In this document: positions 28,032 through 35,182 of the stretch, piece by piece | Numbering within the stretch: the first letter of the stretch is position 1 | Layout of the letters: each line of letters begins with the position of its first letter | From: Deltaproteobacteria bacterium | GTDB taxonomy: Bacteria > Desulfobacterota > Syntrophia > Syntrophales > Smithellaceae | DNA length: 35,182 nucleotides | Direction: 5' to 3' | Assembly (NCBI GenBank): GCA_012729055.1 | Contig: JAAYDW010000013.1 | Location: forward strand, 1-35,182 | The notes under the pieces: model-generated | Told to the model about the DNA's origin: nothing | Seen by the model: the letters and a program-made list of their open reading frames with translations, nothing else | Databases searched by the model: none | Translations under genes and position numbers: made by a program

Positions 28032-29393
28032 TCAGGCCTGCCGGTACTTGATTTTCTTCATCCGGCACATTCGCTGATCGGCCTGGAAAATGAGCTCGTC
28101 GAGCGTTACCGGCTTTTTCGGACCGCAGAAGGCATGCCCGATGCTGATGGCCAGTTTATAGCGGGCCGTTTTCCGGGAGTTCAGATTGTTGATCAGGCGG
28201 TACAACCGCAGCAGCATTTTTTCCATCAGCGATTCGTCCGTGTCCGTCACCAGGACGGCGAACTCGTCGCCGCCGATCCGTGAAATAATGTCGGAGCCCC
28301 GGAAGGTCTGCGTCAGGATTTTTGCGGAAGCCGCAAGCGCGCGGTCTCCTTCTTCATGGCCGAAACGGTCATTGATTTCCTTGAGGCCGTCCACGTCGGC
28401 GGAAAAGAGCAGCAGGCCCTTCGCCGATCGCTCCGCCCTTTTCAGCTCGCGCGGGGCAAGGGTAAAGAATCCCCGCCGGTTGTACAGGCCGGTCAGCGGA
28501 TCGGAAAGCGCCAGGGCTTCCAGGCCTTTTTCCATCTCCCGGCGCTGGGTGATGTCGGCCCCGAAAAAAGCCAGGCGGACCACCTCCCCCGTTTCGTCGC
28601 AGACCGGGTAGATCACCTGATCGATATAGCGGGTGTTGCGAAGATCCACGAAGCGGACGGGCTTCCCGCTGGAAATGACCTTCTCCGCCTGTTTTCGTCT
28701 TTCCTTCGCGGCATCCGGCGGAAGCAAATCATAAAAATTCGCGCCGATGATCCTGTCGACCGTCAGGCGCAGGCGCTTGGCCAACACCTCGTTGGCGGCC
28801 AGGACGGTGCCGTTCTTGTTCAGAAGGAGCAGCGATTCGTTGACGGCGTTAAGCAGCGCGCGCAGATTGCTTTCGCTGCGGCGGACGGCTTCCGCGGACT
28901 GTTTCTTGTCCGACAAGTCTCCGACCATGCACAACAAAACCCTCTCGCCGCCCATCATCATCCCCTGCGAGCTGATTTCGACCGGAAAGGTTTCGCCGTT
29001 CTTGCGCACATGGGTGGTTTCAAACAAAACGACGCGGGAACCTGCGCCCGGCCGCGGCGCGCTGTGCGGAGTGAAACCGGCGGGCTGGAGATCGTCCATG
29101 GTCATGGACCGGAATTCCGCAAGCGAATACTGGTAGGCGTCCATTGCCGCGGCGTTGGCATCCAGAATTTTTTTATCCTGGTACCGGACGGTAAAGATGT
29201 TGTCCCGCGTATGATGCAGCAGAAATTCATAGCGTTTGATCAGATCATCCCCCCAGCGGACATCATCCGCCCGGCGTTTCTTTTTTCTTCTTTCTTCAGG
29301 AATCATGAGACTGCTTTTTTGCTCCACAAGTACGCCATCTCCTTCCGTGAGATATTCGCGCGAAGAAATCGGACTCTCCGGCGTTGCCGACAT
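28032..29393 (-). CDS. PAS-PAS-GGDEF diguanylate cyclase
   Basis: A 453-residue soluble protein that should make cyclic di-GMP. A charged N-terminus (PEERRKKKRRADD) precedes two PAS domains, about residues 55-165 (YEFLLHHTRDNIFTVRYQDKKILDANAAA ... FPVEISSQGMMM) and 175-290 (NLRALLNAVNESLLLLNKNGTVLAAN ... ADITQRREMEKGL). The GGDEF domain starts DPLTGLYNRRGFF and has an intact signature RIGGDEFAVL (about residues 374-378). An RxxD inhibitory site, RGSD, lies exactly five residues before it, so product inhibition is expected. There are no membrane segments; the PAS domains would sense a cytoplasmic signal. It converges on pbpC with 14 bases between stops and is divergent from the L,D-transpeptidase gene. 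Confidence 0.93.
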   Translation of the reverse strand: MSATPESPISSREYLTEGDGVLVEQKSSLMIPEERRKKKRRADDVRWGDDLIKRYEFLLHHTRDNIFTVRYQDKKILDANAAAMDAYQYSLAEFRSMTMDDLQPAGFTPHSAPRPGAGSRVVLFETTHVRKNGETFPVEISSQGMMMGGERVLLCMVGDLSDKKQSAEAVRRSESNLRALLNAVNESLLLLNKNGTVLAANEVLAKRLRLTVDRIIGANFYDLLPPDAAKERRKQAEKVISSGKPVRFVDLRNTRYIDQVIYPVCDETGEVVRLAFFGADITQRREMEKGLEALALSDPLTGLYNRRGFFTLAPRELKRAERSAKGLLLFSADVDGLKEINDRFGHEEGDRALAASAKILTQTFRGSDIISRIGGDEFAVLVTDTDESLMEKMLLRLYRLINNLNSRKTARYKLAISIGHAFCGPKKPVTLDELIFQADQRMCRMKKIKYRQA

Positions 29394-29567
29394 TCTTGCC
29401 CTGTATCGTCCCCATGCTCAGTGAATGGATTTTCTATATACCATTTCGTTGCCGTTGACAATCAGTTCCCCGGATCGCGGCCGCGCTTTATTTACGGTTC
29501 CCACGGATAATTTTGTTGAAAAACGGCCGCCTTTCCACTAGAAAGAGGCAAGCGGAAAAGGAAGGTT

Positions 29568-30305
29568 ATGAAAAAACGAAATCCCGTCTACGTCGCCATT
29601 CTTTCTTGCCTTTCGGCCCTGGTATTTCTGTCGGCGACGGCCTGCGCCGGTTTTTTCTCCGCCGGTGGAATCAAACCGGCCGGAGCGCTGTTGCTCGGCC
29701 CGCAGATGCCGCCTGAAACAAGCCAGGCGCTGGTGGTCGTGGACGACAGCTTTCTCTTTTTTACATCGCATAGGGTTTACGCGCTTCAAAAGGCAGAGAA
29801 CACCTGGCGCCATGCATTGGATCCGATCGACGCCGTCATCGGCAGAAACGGCTTTGCGTCTCCGGGCGAAAAACGCGAAGGCGACGGCAGGACCCCTTCA
29901 GGGCTTTTCCGTCTGGGAACCGCCTTCGGGTACGATGAGACGATCGACACGCGCCTGCCTTACCGCCGGGCCCTGCCCGACGACGTGTGGATCGACGACG
30001 TTGCCGATCCCGATTACAACCGCTGGGTCAAGCAGTCCCAAACCCGCGCGTCTTCCTTCGAATCCATGAGGCGCGCCGACGATTTGTACAAGTACGGCCT
30101 GGTGATCGAATACAATACCGATCCGGTCGTTCCAGGCCGCGGGAGCGCCATTTTTTTCCACGTATGGGCCGGGCCGAAATCGACCACGTCCGGCTGCGTG
30201 GCCGTTGCCGAGGAAGATATCCGCAAAATTCTGGCCTGGCTGGATCCGGCAGCCCGCCCCGGAATTTGGCTCAACCCCATACCTGTTTCCAAGGAGGATC
30301 CGTAA
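29568..30305 (+). CDS. L,D-transpeptidase (YkuD) family protein
   Basis: A 245-residue exported protein with GGAAGG before the ATG. The N-terminus (YVAILSCLSALVFLSATACA|GFF) is a signal peptide; a cysteine at its end (ATAC) could be a weak lipobox. The catalytic motif of the family is IFFHVWAGPKSTTSGCVAV, with His198 and nucleophile Cys210 in the usual HxxxxxxxxxSxGC spacing. Upstream lies GEKREGDGRTPSGLFRLGTAFGY, the conserved DGxTPxGxF segment. Such enzymes form 3-3 cross-links or attach proteins to peptidoglycan. The stop TAA abuts the next gene's ATG with no bases between, so the two are translationally coupled. This is the first gene of a three-gene operon. Confidence 0.9.
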   Translation: MKKRNPVYVAILSCLSALVFLSATACAGFFSAGGIKPAGALLLGPQMPPETSQALVVVDDSFLFFTSHRVYALQKAENTWRHALDPIDAVIGRNGFASPGEKREGDGRTPSGLFRLGTAFGYDETIDTRLPYRRALPDDVWIDDVADPDYNRWVKQSQTRASSFESMRRADDLYKYGLVIEYNTDPVVPGRGSAIFFHVWAGPKSTTSGCVAVAEEDIRKILAWLDPAARPGIWLNPIPVSKEDP

Positions 30306-31070
30306 ATGACAATTCGATGGTTTGCCGCCTTCATCGCAGTGATTGCGCTTTGCATGCCGGCTCCCGCCGCGGCGACAAAAACGGAGGAGATGCCGGACGA
30401 TTTCGTCCAGATCGAAGAGATCATCCCCGACGTTCTGCTGGAGATCCGCTACTTCAGCGATCACAATTTCCTGGGCGTCCGCGTGGACGGCTATGAAAAG
30501 CCCGCCTGCCTTCTCACCCGCCGCGCCGCCGAAGCGCTGGCGGGCGTGCAAAAGGAGCTTCGCCCCTTCGGCATCACTCTCAAAATTTACGACTGTTACC
30601 GTCCGCAGCGGGCGGTCGATCACTTCGTGCGCTGGGCCAAAGACATCGCGGACACCAAGACCCGGGAGGAATTTTACCCCATGATCGACAAGCGCAATCT
30701 CTTCCGCGACGGATACATCGCCGAACGGTCGAGCCACAGCCGCGGCAGCACGGTGGATCTGACGCTCGTCGCGCTGCCCGCCGCCCTGCAACCGTCATAC
30801 ACGTCCGGAGATCCGTTGAAAGCGTGTTTTCTGCCGGCGGGCGTGCGCTTTGCCGACAACTCGCTCGACATGGGCACGGGGTTCGACTGCTTTCACGAAC
30901 TGTCCCATCCGGACAACCCGAACATCGCCCTCGCGCAGCGAAGCCACCGCCTGCTGCTCAAGACGCTGATGGATAAGCACGGATTCAACAACTACAACAA
31001 GGAGTGGTGGCATTTCACGCTCCGGAACGAACCGTATCCGGAGACCTACTTCAACTTCCCGGTGAAATAA
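30306..31070 (+). CDS. VanX-like D-alanyl-D-alanine dipeptidase (peptidase M15D)
   Basis: A 254-residue protein. AAGGAGG lies in the end of the previous gene. Residues 1 to about 23 are a signal peptide (RWFAAFIAVIALCMPAPAAA|TK), so it works in the periplasm, unlike cytoplasmic VanX. The zinc motifs are intact: SSHSRGSTVDLTL (SxHxxGxxxD, His about 143 and Asp about 148) and EWWHFTL near residue 233 (catalytic Glu and third zinc His). DMGTGFD and IYDCYRPQRAV are also family hallmarks. It should cleave D-Ala-D-Ala or related peptidoglycan dipeptides. With the transpeptidase before it and the symporter after it, a role in wall peptide turnover and uptake is likely; glycopeptide resistance is not implied, since vanH/vanA are absent. 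Confidence 0.92.
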   Translation: MTIRWFAAFIAVIALCMPAPAAATKTEEMPDDFVQIEEIIPDVLLEIRYFSDHNFLGVRVDGYEKPACLLTRRAAEALAGVQKELRPFGITLKIYDCYRPQRAVDHFVRWAKDIADTKTREEFYPMIDKRNLFRDGYIAERSSHSRGSTVDLTLVALPAALQPSYTSGDPLKACFLPAGVRFADNSLDMGTGFDCFHELSHPDNPNIALAQRSHRLLLKTLMDKHGFNNYNKEWWHFTLRNEPYPETYFNFPVK

Positions 31071-31074
31071 CCGC

Positions 31075-32313
31075 ATGCAAGCGCACTGGCCGCCGTTTTT
31101 GAAATCTTACGGATTTTCGCTTCTGCTGATCGCTTCCATCGGCGTCGGCGCGGTTCTGGGAGTCGTCTGCGGGGCACAGGCCGCCCGGCTCAAGCCGCTG
31201 GGCGACATTTTTCTGAACCTGCTGTTTACGGTAATCGTCCCGCTGGTTTTCTTTTCCATATCGTCCACCGTGGCGGAAATGGCCGATCTGCGGCGCCTGG
31301 GAAAAATCCTCGCGGTGATGATGCTGATCTTCGTCCTCACGGGCCTTCTGGCCTCCGTGGTCATGATTGCCGCCGTCGTCGTTTATCCCCCGGGCACCGG
31401 CGCCGGCATTCCTCTGCCGGCGGCAACGGACATCCAGACGCTGAGCGCGACGGACGCGATCGTCCGGGCGTTCACGGTCGGCGATTTTTCCCAGCTCTTA
31501 TCCAAAAACAACATGCTGGCGCTGATCGTCTTTTCTCTGCTCACGGGGCTGGCGGCTTCCGCGGCGGGCGAAAAGGGAAAGGCCTTTACCGCGTTTCTGG
31601 CGTCCGCCAACCACGTGATGATGAAGCTGATTTCCTTCATCATGTATTATGCGCCCGTGGGCCTTTGCGCCTACTTCGCTTATCTGGTCGGCGTCTTCGG
31701 CCCGGAGCTTCTGGGATCCTACGGACGCGCCATGATGCTTTATTATCCGACCGCCATTGTGTATTTTTTCCTGGCTTTCACGCTTTACGCATTTATCGCG
31801 GGACGCGGCCCCGGCGTAAAAAAATTCTGGAGCAACATTATTCCGCCCGCCGCCACGGCGCTCGCCACGGGCAGTTCGATGGCCACCCTGCCCCTGAACC
31901 TGCAGGCCGCCGATAAGATCGGCGTGCCGCCGGACATCAGCAAGGTGGTGATTCCCGTCGGGGCAACGATGCACATGGAGGGCTCGTGCCTCGCCGCGGT
32001 GCTCAAGATCGCCTTCCTGTTCGGCATTTTTTCCATACCCTTTGCCGGCGTGGAAACGCTGCTCACGGCGCTCGGCATCGCGCTGTTGACGGGCGTGGTC
32101 GTAAGCGGCATCCCCGGAGGCGGCACCATCGGCGAACTGCTGATTCTGTCGCTGTACAATCTTCCGCCCGAAGCGTTTCCGCTCATCACGATGATCGGCG
32201 CGCTGGTGGACGCTCCCGCCACGATGGTCAACGCCGTGGGAGACAACGTCGCCTCCATGCTCACCGCGCGGGTGCTGGAAGGAAAGAAATGGATGGAGAA
32301 GAGCAAACGTTGA
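31075..32313 (+). CDS. Dicarboxylate/amino acid:cation symporter (DAACS, GltP-like)
   Basis: A 412-residue inner-membrane transporter starting four bases after the dipeptidase stop. About eight hydrophobic segments are visible, e.g. GFSLLLIASIGVGAVLGVVCG, ILAVMMLIFVLTGLLASVVMIAAVVV and ALIVFSLLTGLAASAA. The signature region is present: re-entrant loop ATALATGSSMATLPLNLQ (serine-rich tip) and VVIPVGATMHMEGSCLAAVLKIAFLFGI, then a second re-entrant hairpin GVVVSGIPGGGTIGELLIL and the substrate-site segment ALVDAPATMVNAVGDNVASML. Family members take up glutamate, aspartate, C4-dicarboxylates, serine or threonine with Na+ or H+. As part of this operon it might import an amino acid released from the wall, but the substrate is not evident. 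Confidence 0.93.
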   Translation: MQAHWPPFLKSYGFSLLLIASIGVGAVLGVVCGAQAARLKPLGDIFLNLLFTVIVPLVFFSISSTVAEMADLRRLGKILAVMMLIFVLTGLLASVVMIAAVVVYPPGTGAGIPLPAATDIQTLSATDAIVRAFTVGDFSQLLSKNNMLALIVFSLLTGLAASAAGEKGKAFTAFLASANHVMMKLISFIMYYAPVGLCAYFAYLVGVFGPELLGSYGRAMMLYYPTAIVYFFLAFTLYAFIAGRGPGVKKFWSNIIPPAATALATGSSMATLPLNLQAADKIGVPPDISKVVIPVGATMHMEGSCLAAVLKIAFLFGIFSIPFAGVETLLTALGIALLTGVVVSGIPGGGTIGELLILSLYNLPPEAFPLITMIGALVDAPATMVNAVGDNVASMLTARVLEGKKWMEKSKR

Positions 32314-32319
32314 CCGTTC

Positions 32320-32359
32320 CAGGAAGCGGCCGCGACTCTGCCCGGGCAACCGCTTCCTG
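32320..32359. terminator. Hairpin at the end of the LDT/VanX/symporter operon
   Basis: CAGGAAGCGG (32320-32329) pairs perfectly with CCGCTTCCTG (32350-32359) around a 20-base loop, just after the symporter stop. There is no T run; it may serve both convergent transcripts. Confidence 0.45.
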
Positions 32360-32382
32360 TCGATCTCATTTCAAGACGGGGG

Positions 32383-32658
32383 TTAAAGTTTTTTTCGGAT
32401 CACCAGGCGGATGGCGATGTAGGGAAAAAGAAAAACAACGAAGGCAAACAGCTTTACAAAAGCCATGCCGTAGTAAAACACCAGGTTGTAGTCGTACCAG
32501 TCCATGTCGAACCAGTATGAATGCACATCATAAATAAAATCCCCCGCCAGCCAGAAAAGAACAAACCACACGGCCAACAAAAGAACGGTCAGGAAAAAGC
32601 ACCGGATCAAAATTCCGGCCAGACTGTCCAGAAAATAAATCTGCTCCGCTTTATTCAC
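32383..32658 (-). CDS. Small membrane protein (DUF6868-like)
   Basis: A 91-residue protein starting at GTG (32658) with GGGAGGTG upstream. Two hydrophobic segments (about residues 12-41, GILIRCFFLTVLLLAVWFVLFWLAG, and 62-86, LVFYYGMAFVKLFAFVVFLFPYIAI) flank an acidic aromatic loop (YDVHSYWFDMDWYDYN). From memory this pattern resembles the small family DUF6868; function unknown. The gene follows the LapA-like gene on the same strand with 56 bases between them, probably one operon. Confidence 0.72.
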   Translation of the reverse strand: MNKAEQIYFLDSLAGILIRCFFLTVLLLAVWFVLFWLAGDFIYDVHSYWFDMDWYDYNLVFYYGMAFVKLFAFVVFLFPYIAIRLVIRKKL

Positions 32659-32714
32659 CGTCTTTCACCTCCCTTCTCTCCTGCAGATTGATATTCGCCG
32701 CCCCGCGCGCGGAC

Positions 32715-32963
32715 CTATTTTTTGCCGATGCGCAGGTCTTTTTGAATTTCCGCCACCTCCTGTTTGACTTTGCGGTACGCCAGAAAGCTGTGCAGGAACC
32801 ACCCGATGACAAAACCAAGCGCGAGGATGAAGAAGATCAAAAGCGCCAGAGACAGAGAAATTTCCCAGAAAAAAATTCCCACCGTAACGGCCGCCACATT
32901 CTGGATGATGAACACGACGGCCAGACAGGCGGCAACGATGAGCAAAACAATTGTGAAATTCAT
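32715..32963 (-). CDS. LapA-family (DUF1049) inner-membrane protein
   Basis: An 82-residue protein with GGGGAGGAAGA before the ATG. Two transmembrane helices (FTIVLLIVAACLAVVFIIQN and LSLALLIFFILALGFVIGWFLH) are linked by VAAVTVGIFFWEI, the characteristic 'QNxxxVxVxFFxxxxxLPLALLI' layout of LapA/YciS. A short basic cytoplasmic coiled tail (AYRKVKQEVAEIQKDLRIGKK) follows. In E. coli LapA works with LapB/FtsH in control of LPS synthesis; no lapB is next to it here, so that role is only inferred. Confidence 0.85.
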   Translation of the reverse strand: MNFTIVLLIVAACLAVVFIIQNVAAVTVGIFFWEISLSLALLIFFILALGFVIGWFLHSFLAYRKVKQEVAEIQKDLRIGKK

Positions 32964-33005
32964 TCTTCTTCCTCCCCTATTTTTTCCGTGCGGTATACGC
33001 CTTTA

Positions 33006-33034
33006 AAAATACGATATGTAGATGCGCATTGCAA
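33006..33034 (-). promoter_or_regulatory. Candidate sigma-70 promoter for the lapA-like operon
   Basis: On the minus strand TTGCAA (33029-33034), 17-base spacer, TATTTT (33006-33011), about 45 bases before the LapA-like start. Confidence 0.45.
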
Positions 33035-33080
33035 CGGATTTTTACGGGAAAATCCCGGCCCCGGTTTCAAAAAACGCAGC

Positions 33081-33108
33081 GCCAGGCAGGGGGTTTGCCC
33101 TGCCTGGC
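33081..33108 (-). terminator. Second hairpin downstream of the porin gene
   Basis: GCCAGGCAGGG (33081-33091) pairs perfectly with CCCTGCCTGGC (33098-33108). It lies 11 bases from the main terminator and has no T run. Confidence 0.5.
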
Positions 33109-33114
33109 GCACCC

Positions 33115-33150
33115 AATAAAAATCCCGCGGGGGCTGCCCCGCGGGATTTT
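33115..33150 (-). terminator. Rho-independent terminator of the porin gene
   Basis: A 14-bp perfect stem (AAAATCCCGCGGGG at 33119-33132 with its complement at 33137-33150), a four-base loop and, on the minus strand, a T-rich run. It lies 40 bases after the porin stop. Confidence 0.9.
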
Positions 33151-33189
33151 CTTTCTTCGAGGGTTTATGGCCCTTCGGCTGTCGCCTGT

Positions 33190-34539
33190 TTAGAACGTCA
33201 GCGTCAGCTTGTTGACCACCAGGTAATCGTTGGTGATCTGGTTTGTGTCCAGCTTGCCTTTGTAGTAATCGCCGGCAAACAGGTAACCGAAGCCGAGCAT
33301 GTAGGACAGGTTGTTGGTGATTTTGTAGGTCGCCGTCAGGTCCACTTCGTACCCGTAGGCATTGTACAGATAACCGGCCGGCTTTTTATCGGCGTTGGCA
33401 TAGGAAACGGACGCCATGACGTCCAGTTCGGGAACGGGCCGCACACCTCCCCGGAGCTGGAAGAACCAGCCGTTGGCCATGCCGGTGTCCTGCGCCGCCG
33501 CGTCAAAACCCGCGAGAGCTCCCGCCCAGTTGGTGCGTTCATAGTTCCACATGATCAGACAAGGATTCCAGTCGCGCCCGCCGTTGATGAGGCCGCCTTC
33601 GTTCTTGTCGGCGGTGCCGGGATCGTTGCCGGAAACGTAGGCGATGCTGCCGCCCGCGTAAAACATTTTGAAATCCGCCGTGGCGTCAATCCAGCCCGAA
33701 TAGTTTTCCAGCGTGACGTCGGGGGTCAGGCCGCCGTTTTCAGACTTGTCTTTACCGGTCAGGTAGTTGAATTCTCCCTGTACGGCCACGGGCCCCAGCT
33801 TGGCCATCACATAAGGCGTGATCAGGAAATAATTTCTCCGGTAGGGACCGACCAGTTGAGGCCGTGTGTTGGCATAGTTGTAGTAATTGACGTTCAAACC
33901 GGCGCGGCCGCCTTTCCAGCGGAAGACACCTTCAATGCCGTATTTGTCGTTGTCCGCATCGACGGTGTTTACCGCGTTGACGGCGTTGCGGCTGGCTTCC
34001 CTCTCCTTGGTGTAGGCCAGATTCACTGTCACGGGGCCATAGCTGTTCGAATACTTGATCCTACCTTTCGCGCCGAAACTGTTGCCGAAAATGGTTCCCG
34101 TTGAGCCGTCGTTCATGTAGCCTGCGCTGAAAATGCCGATGGGCGATTTGTATTCCACGTATGCCCAGTCGAAAGCGATGTTTTCGTTTTCAGCGCGCGT
34201 TCCCGCCGAATCCGCCGCCAGCGCCGTGCCGGGAGCACTTCTGTTGGCGCCCCAAATCCGCTCCATGGCGTCGAAGCGGGTAATCAGTTTCAGCCCGGGC
34301 GTTATGATGAACTCTGTTCTGACCCGGAGCCGCTGGTAATAAAAAGCCGTGCTCACGTTGGACGCAACGATCGCCGGGGGCGTCCCCTTCAGATACGAAT
34401 CCTTATTGAGCGACGTCTTGTCCAGATACATTCCCGCCGCGTAAAACTCGCCGCTGAATTTGACATCGAGGGCGAAAACCGTTGTGCTGAAGGCCGCGAC
34501 GATCCCCAGCGCAAGCAAAATGACCGTGAATCTCTTCAT
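33190..34539 (-). CDS. Outer-membrane porin, probably phosphate-starvation regulated
   Basis: A 449-residue beta-barrel protein. The ATG at 34539 is preceded by AGGAGGAG; the frame is open seven codons further. Residues 1-23 are a signal peptide (KRFTVILLALGIVAAFSTTVFA|LD), after which VKFSGEFYAAGMYLDK starts the barrel. Amphipathic strands alternate with loops rich in Gly, Asn and Asp throughout (YGPVTVNLAYTKER, RAGLNVNYYNYANT, GYEVDLTATYKITNNLSYMLGFGYLFAGDYY). The protein ends VVNKLTLTF, a BAM signal with terminal Phe. I cannot place it in a named porin subgroup. A Pho box and a matching -10 lie upstream, so it is likely induced when phosphate is scarce, as PhoE and OprP are elsewhere. Monocistronic, with its own terminator. 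Confidence 0.88.
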   Translation of the reverse strand: MKRFTVILLALGIVAAFSTTVFALDVKFSGEFYAAGMYLDKTSLNKDSYLKGTPPAIVASNVSTAFYYQRLRVRTEFIITPGLKLITRFDAMERIWGANRSAPGTALAADSAGTRAENENIAFDWAYVEYKSPIGIFSAGYMNDGSTGTIFGNSFGAKGRIKYSNSYGPVTVNLAYTKEREASRNAVNAVNTVDADNDKYGIEGVFRWKGGRAGLNVNYYNYANTRPQLVGPYRRNYFLITPYVMAKLGPVAVQGEFNYLTGKDKSENGGLTPDVTLENYSGWIDATADFKMFYAGGSIAYVSGNDPGTADKNEGGLINGGRDWNPCLIMWNYERTNWAGALAGFDAAAQDTGMANGWFFQLRGGVRPVPELDVMASVSYANADKKPAGYLYNAYGYEVDLTATYKITNNLSYMLGFGYLFAGDYYKGKLDTNQITNDYLVVNKLTLTF

Positions 34540-34622
34540 TATTCTCCTCCTATAAACCATTTTATTTAACCCGGAAAACCGGTTTTCATCCTTATTTTCA
34601 GGACCGCGCGCTGATGGGACGT

Positions 34623-34656
34623 TTTATATCCCGTCTTTATGACAGGATGATGACAA
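34623..34656 (-). promoter_or_regulatory. Pho box and -10 box of the porin promoter
   Basis: On the minus strand TTGTCAT (34650-34656), four bases, CTGTCAT (34639-34645), exactly ten bases, TATAAA (34623-34628). Two 7-bp CTGTCAT-type repeats 11 bases apart in place of a -35, then a -10 about ten bases later, is the standard PhoB-activated promoter layout. Predicted start near 34616, leader about 77 bases. Confidence 0.78.
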
Positions 34657-35013
34657 AACCGTTAAGTTTCCGAACAAGCTTTATAGGCAAGTCCGAACCG
34701 GCGCTCCCTGGATTTGTGTTACACTTAGCCAAACGCTTAATAGCATTCGCCGGGCTTTTTGTAAATGAGTTATTATGATTTTTTGTAGGATTTAGTAGGT
34801 ATATACCTGATATTTCAAAATCGGACAGCCGAAAACGGACGGCACCGCATAAGGAAATACTCCCTCATTTATTAAGGATTTTTTCCGCAATTTCACGCTT
34901 CAGACATGCCAAGTAAGATATACCCGGCGCGGGCGCAAGCACATCATCGAACGGATGGCGGGCTTTCAGACCCGTGGCAAGTCTTCAGCCCCGCCCTGCA
35001 TCCACAAGCCATT

Positions 35014-35076
35014 CACCATCCACCATCCACCATCCACCATCCACCATCCACCATCCACCATCCACCATCCACCATC
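35014..35076. repeat. Heptamer tandem repeat, nine perfect copies
   Basis: CACCATC is repeated nine times without error over 63 bases, followed by a tenth partial unit (CACCAAC). It lies 13 bases from the end of the carboxyltransferase gene, in non-coding DNA. Seven is not a multiple of three, so a copy change would shift any frame. Confidence 0.95.
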
Positions 35077-35088
35077 CACCAACACAGC

Positions 35089-35182
35089 CTACAGCGGAAT
35101 GTTGTTGTGCTTCTTTGGCGGCCGGGGGTCCTGCTTGTTTTGCATGGCGTCGAGAACGGCGATGATGCGCCGGCGCGTCTCC
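35089..35182 (-). CDS. C-terminal end of a biotin-dependent acyl-CoA carboxyltransferase, truncated by the window edge
   Basis: On the minus strand 30 codons run from the window edge to TAG at 35089-35091. They end [29 protein letters not shown]. The terminal 'P(R)PPKKHGNIPL' pattern with a preceding 'TRxxIxxxLxxLxxK' helix is characteristic of propionyl-CoA carboxylase beta chains and the methylmalonyl-CoA decarboxylase alpha subunit (PccB/MmdA). The subtype cannot be told from so short a piece. The enzyme would fit propionate or methylmalonyl-CoA metabolism. Confidence 0.8.
   Translation of the reverse strand, partial: ETRRRIIAVLDAMQNKQDPRPPKKHNNIPL

Larger units (their letters stand above)
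34540..35088. other. 549-base intergenic region upstream of the porin
   Basis: It contains no gene. Parts in plus order: ribosome-binding site and leader; promoter with Pho box (34623-34656); AT-rich DNA (about 34730-34880), including the 12-bp palindrome AGGTATATACCT at 34797-34808; and the heptamer array at 35014-35076. The carboxyltransferase gene ends at its right border. Confidence 0.65.

Noticed and set aside
30306-31070. Glycopeptide-resistance (vanX) determinant
   Set aside because: The protein has a signal peptide and there is no vanH, vanA or vanRS nearby; it is better read as a peptidoglycan-turnover dipeptidase.
35014-35083. CRISPR-like array
   Set aside because: The repeat unit is 7 bp without spacers: a simple tandem repeat.
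34974-35165. 63-codon ORF across the heptamer array (PSTIHHPP repeats)
   Set aside because: Produced by translating the tandem repeat; no ribosome-binding site, and it runs antisense into the carboxyltransferase gene.

Overview
The window (about 58-60% GC by eye) looks like a chromosomal segment of a Gram-negative, probably anaerobic bacterium. The gene set points to a Deltaproteobacterium/Desulfobacterota, most plausibly a Syntrophales relative: pyruvate phosphate dikinase, sigma-54 regulation, an isolated branched-chain-type binding protein, type IV pilus parts, and the C-terminal end of a biotin-dependent acyl-CoA carboxyltransferase at the right edge. The lineage is inferred from protein character only. 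I see no tRNA, rRNA, CRISPR array, transposase or prophage.

Layout. 1-1760: end of a pseudopilin-like gene and a PilX-like gene. 1786-3780 (-): uvrB. 3967-4392: a small six-cysteine secreted protein. 4556-6637 (-): a Ski2-like DEAH helicase whose stop codon lies in a palindromic repeat. 7049-7324: a small membrane protein with a terminator. 7498-10470: pyruvate phosphate dikinase carrying a histone-H1-like Lys/Ala tail. 10471-11066: a non-coding stretch with a terminator, a leftover porin C-terminus and an 18-bp palindrome. 11067-12668: an FhlA-like sigma-54 activator, convergent with 12790-14028 (-), a LivK-type binding protein. The latter is preceded by a near-consensus -24/-12 promoter, a possible upstream activator site and a long structured leader with a core resembling Moco/Tuco riboswitches. 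14509-16797 (-): tex. 16800-18300 is a decay zone: a broken hybrid kinase/response regulator, one intact small ORF and an N-terminal pilT fragment. 18306-19856: divergent cyclase-family and VOC-family genes. 19985-28017: a bacterial alpha-2-macroglobulin and penicillin-binding protein 1C, a known periplasmic defence/repair pair. 28032-29393 (-): a PAS-PAS-GGDEF diguanylate cyclase. 29568-32313: a tight L,D-transpeptidase / VanX-like dipeptidase / DAACS symporter operon. 32383-32963 (-): two small membrane proteins, one LapA-like. 33190-34539 (-): a porin behind a well-formed Pho box. 34540-35088: non-coding DNA ending in nine perfect copies of a 7-bp repeat. 35089-35182 (-): the carboxyltransferase C-terminus.

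How the parts fit. Much of the window concerns the envelope: alpha-2-macroglobulin + PBP1C, the LDT/VanX/symporter operon, a phosphate-starvation-type porin, pilus parts and c-di-GMP synthesis. The most unusual items are the PPDK with a DNA-binding-like tail, the sigma-54/structured-leader arrangement before the LivK-type gene, and the Pho-box porin with a relic of a second porin elsewhere in the window. All functions are inferred from sequence reading; no database search was run.
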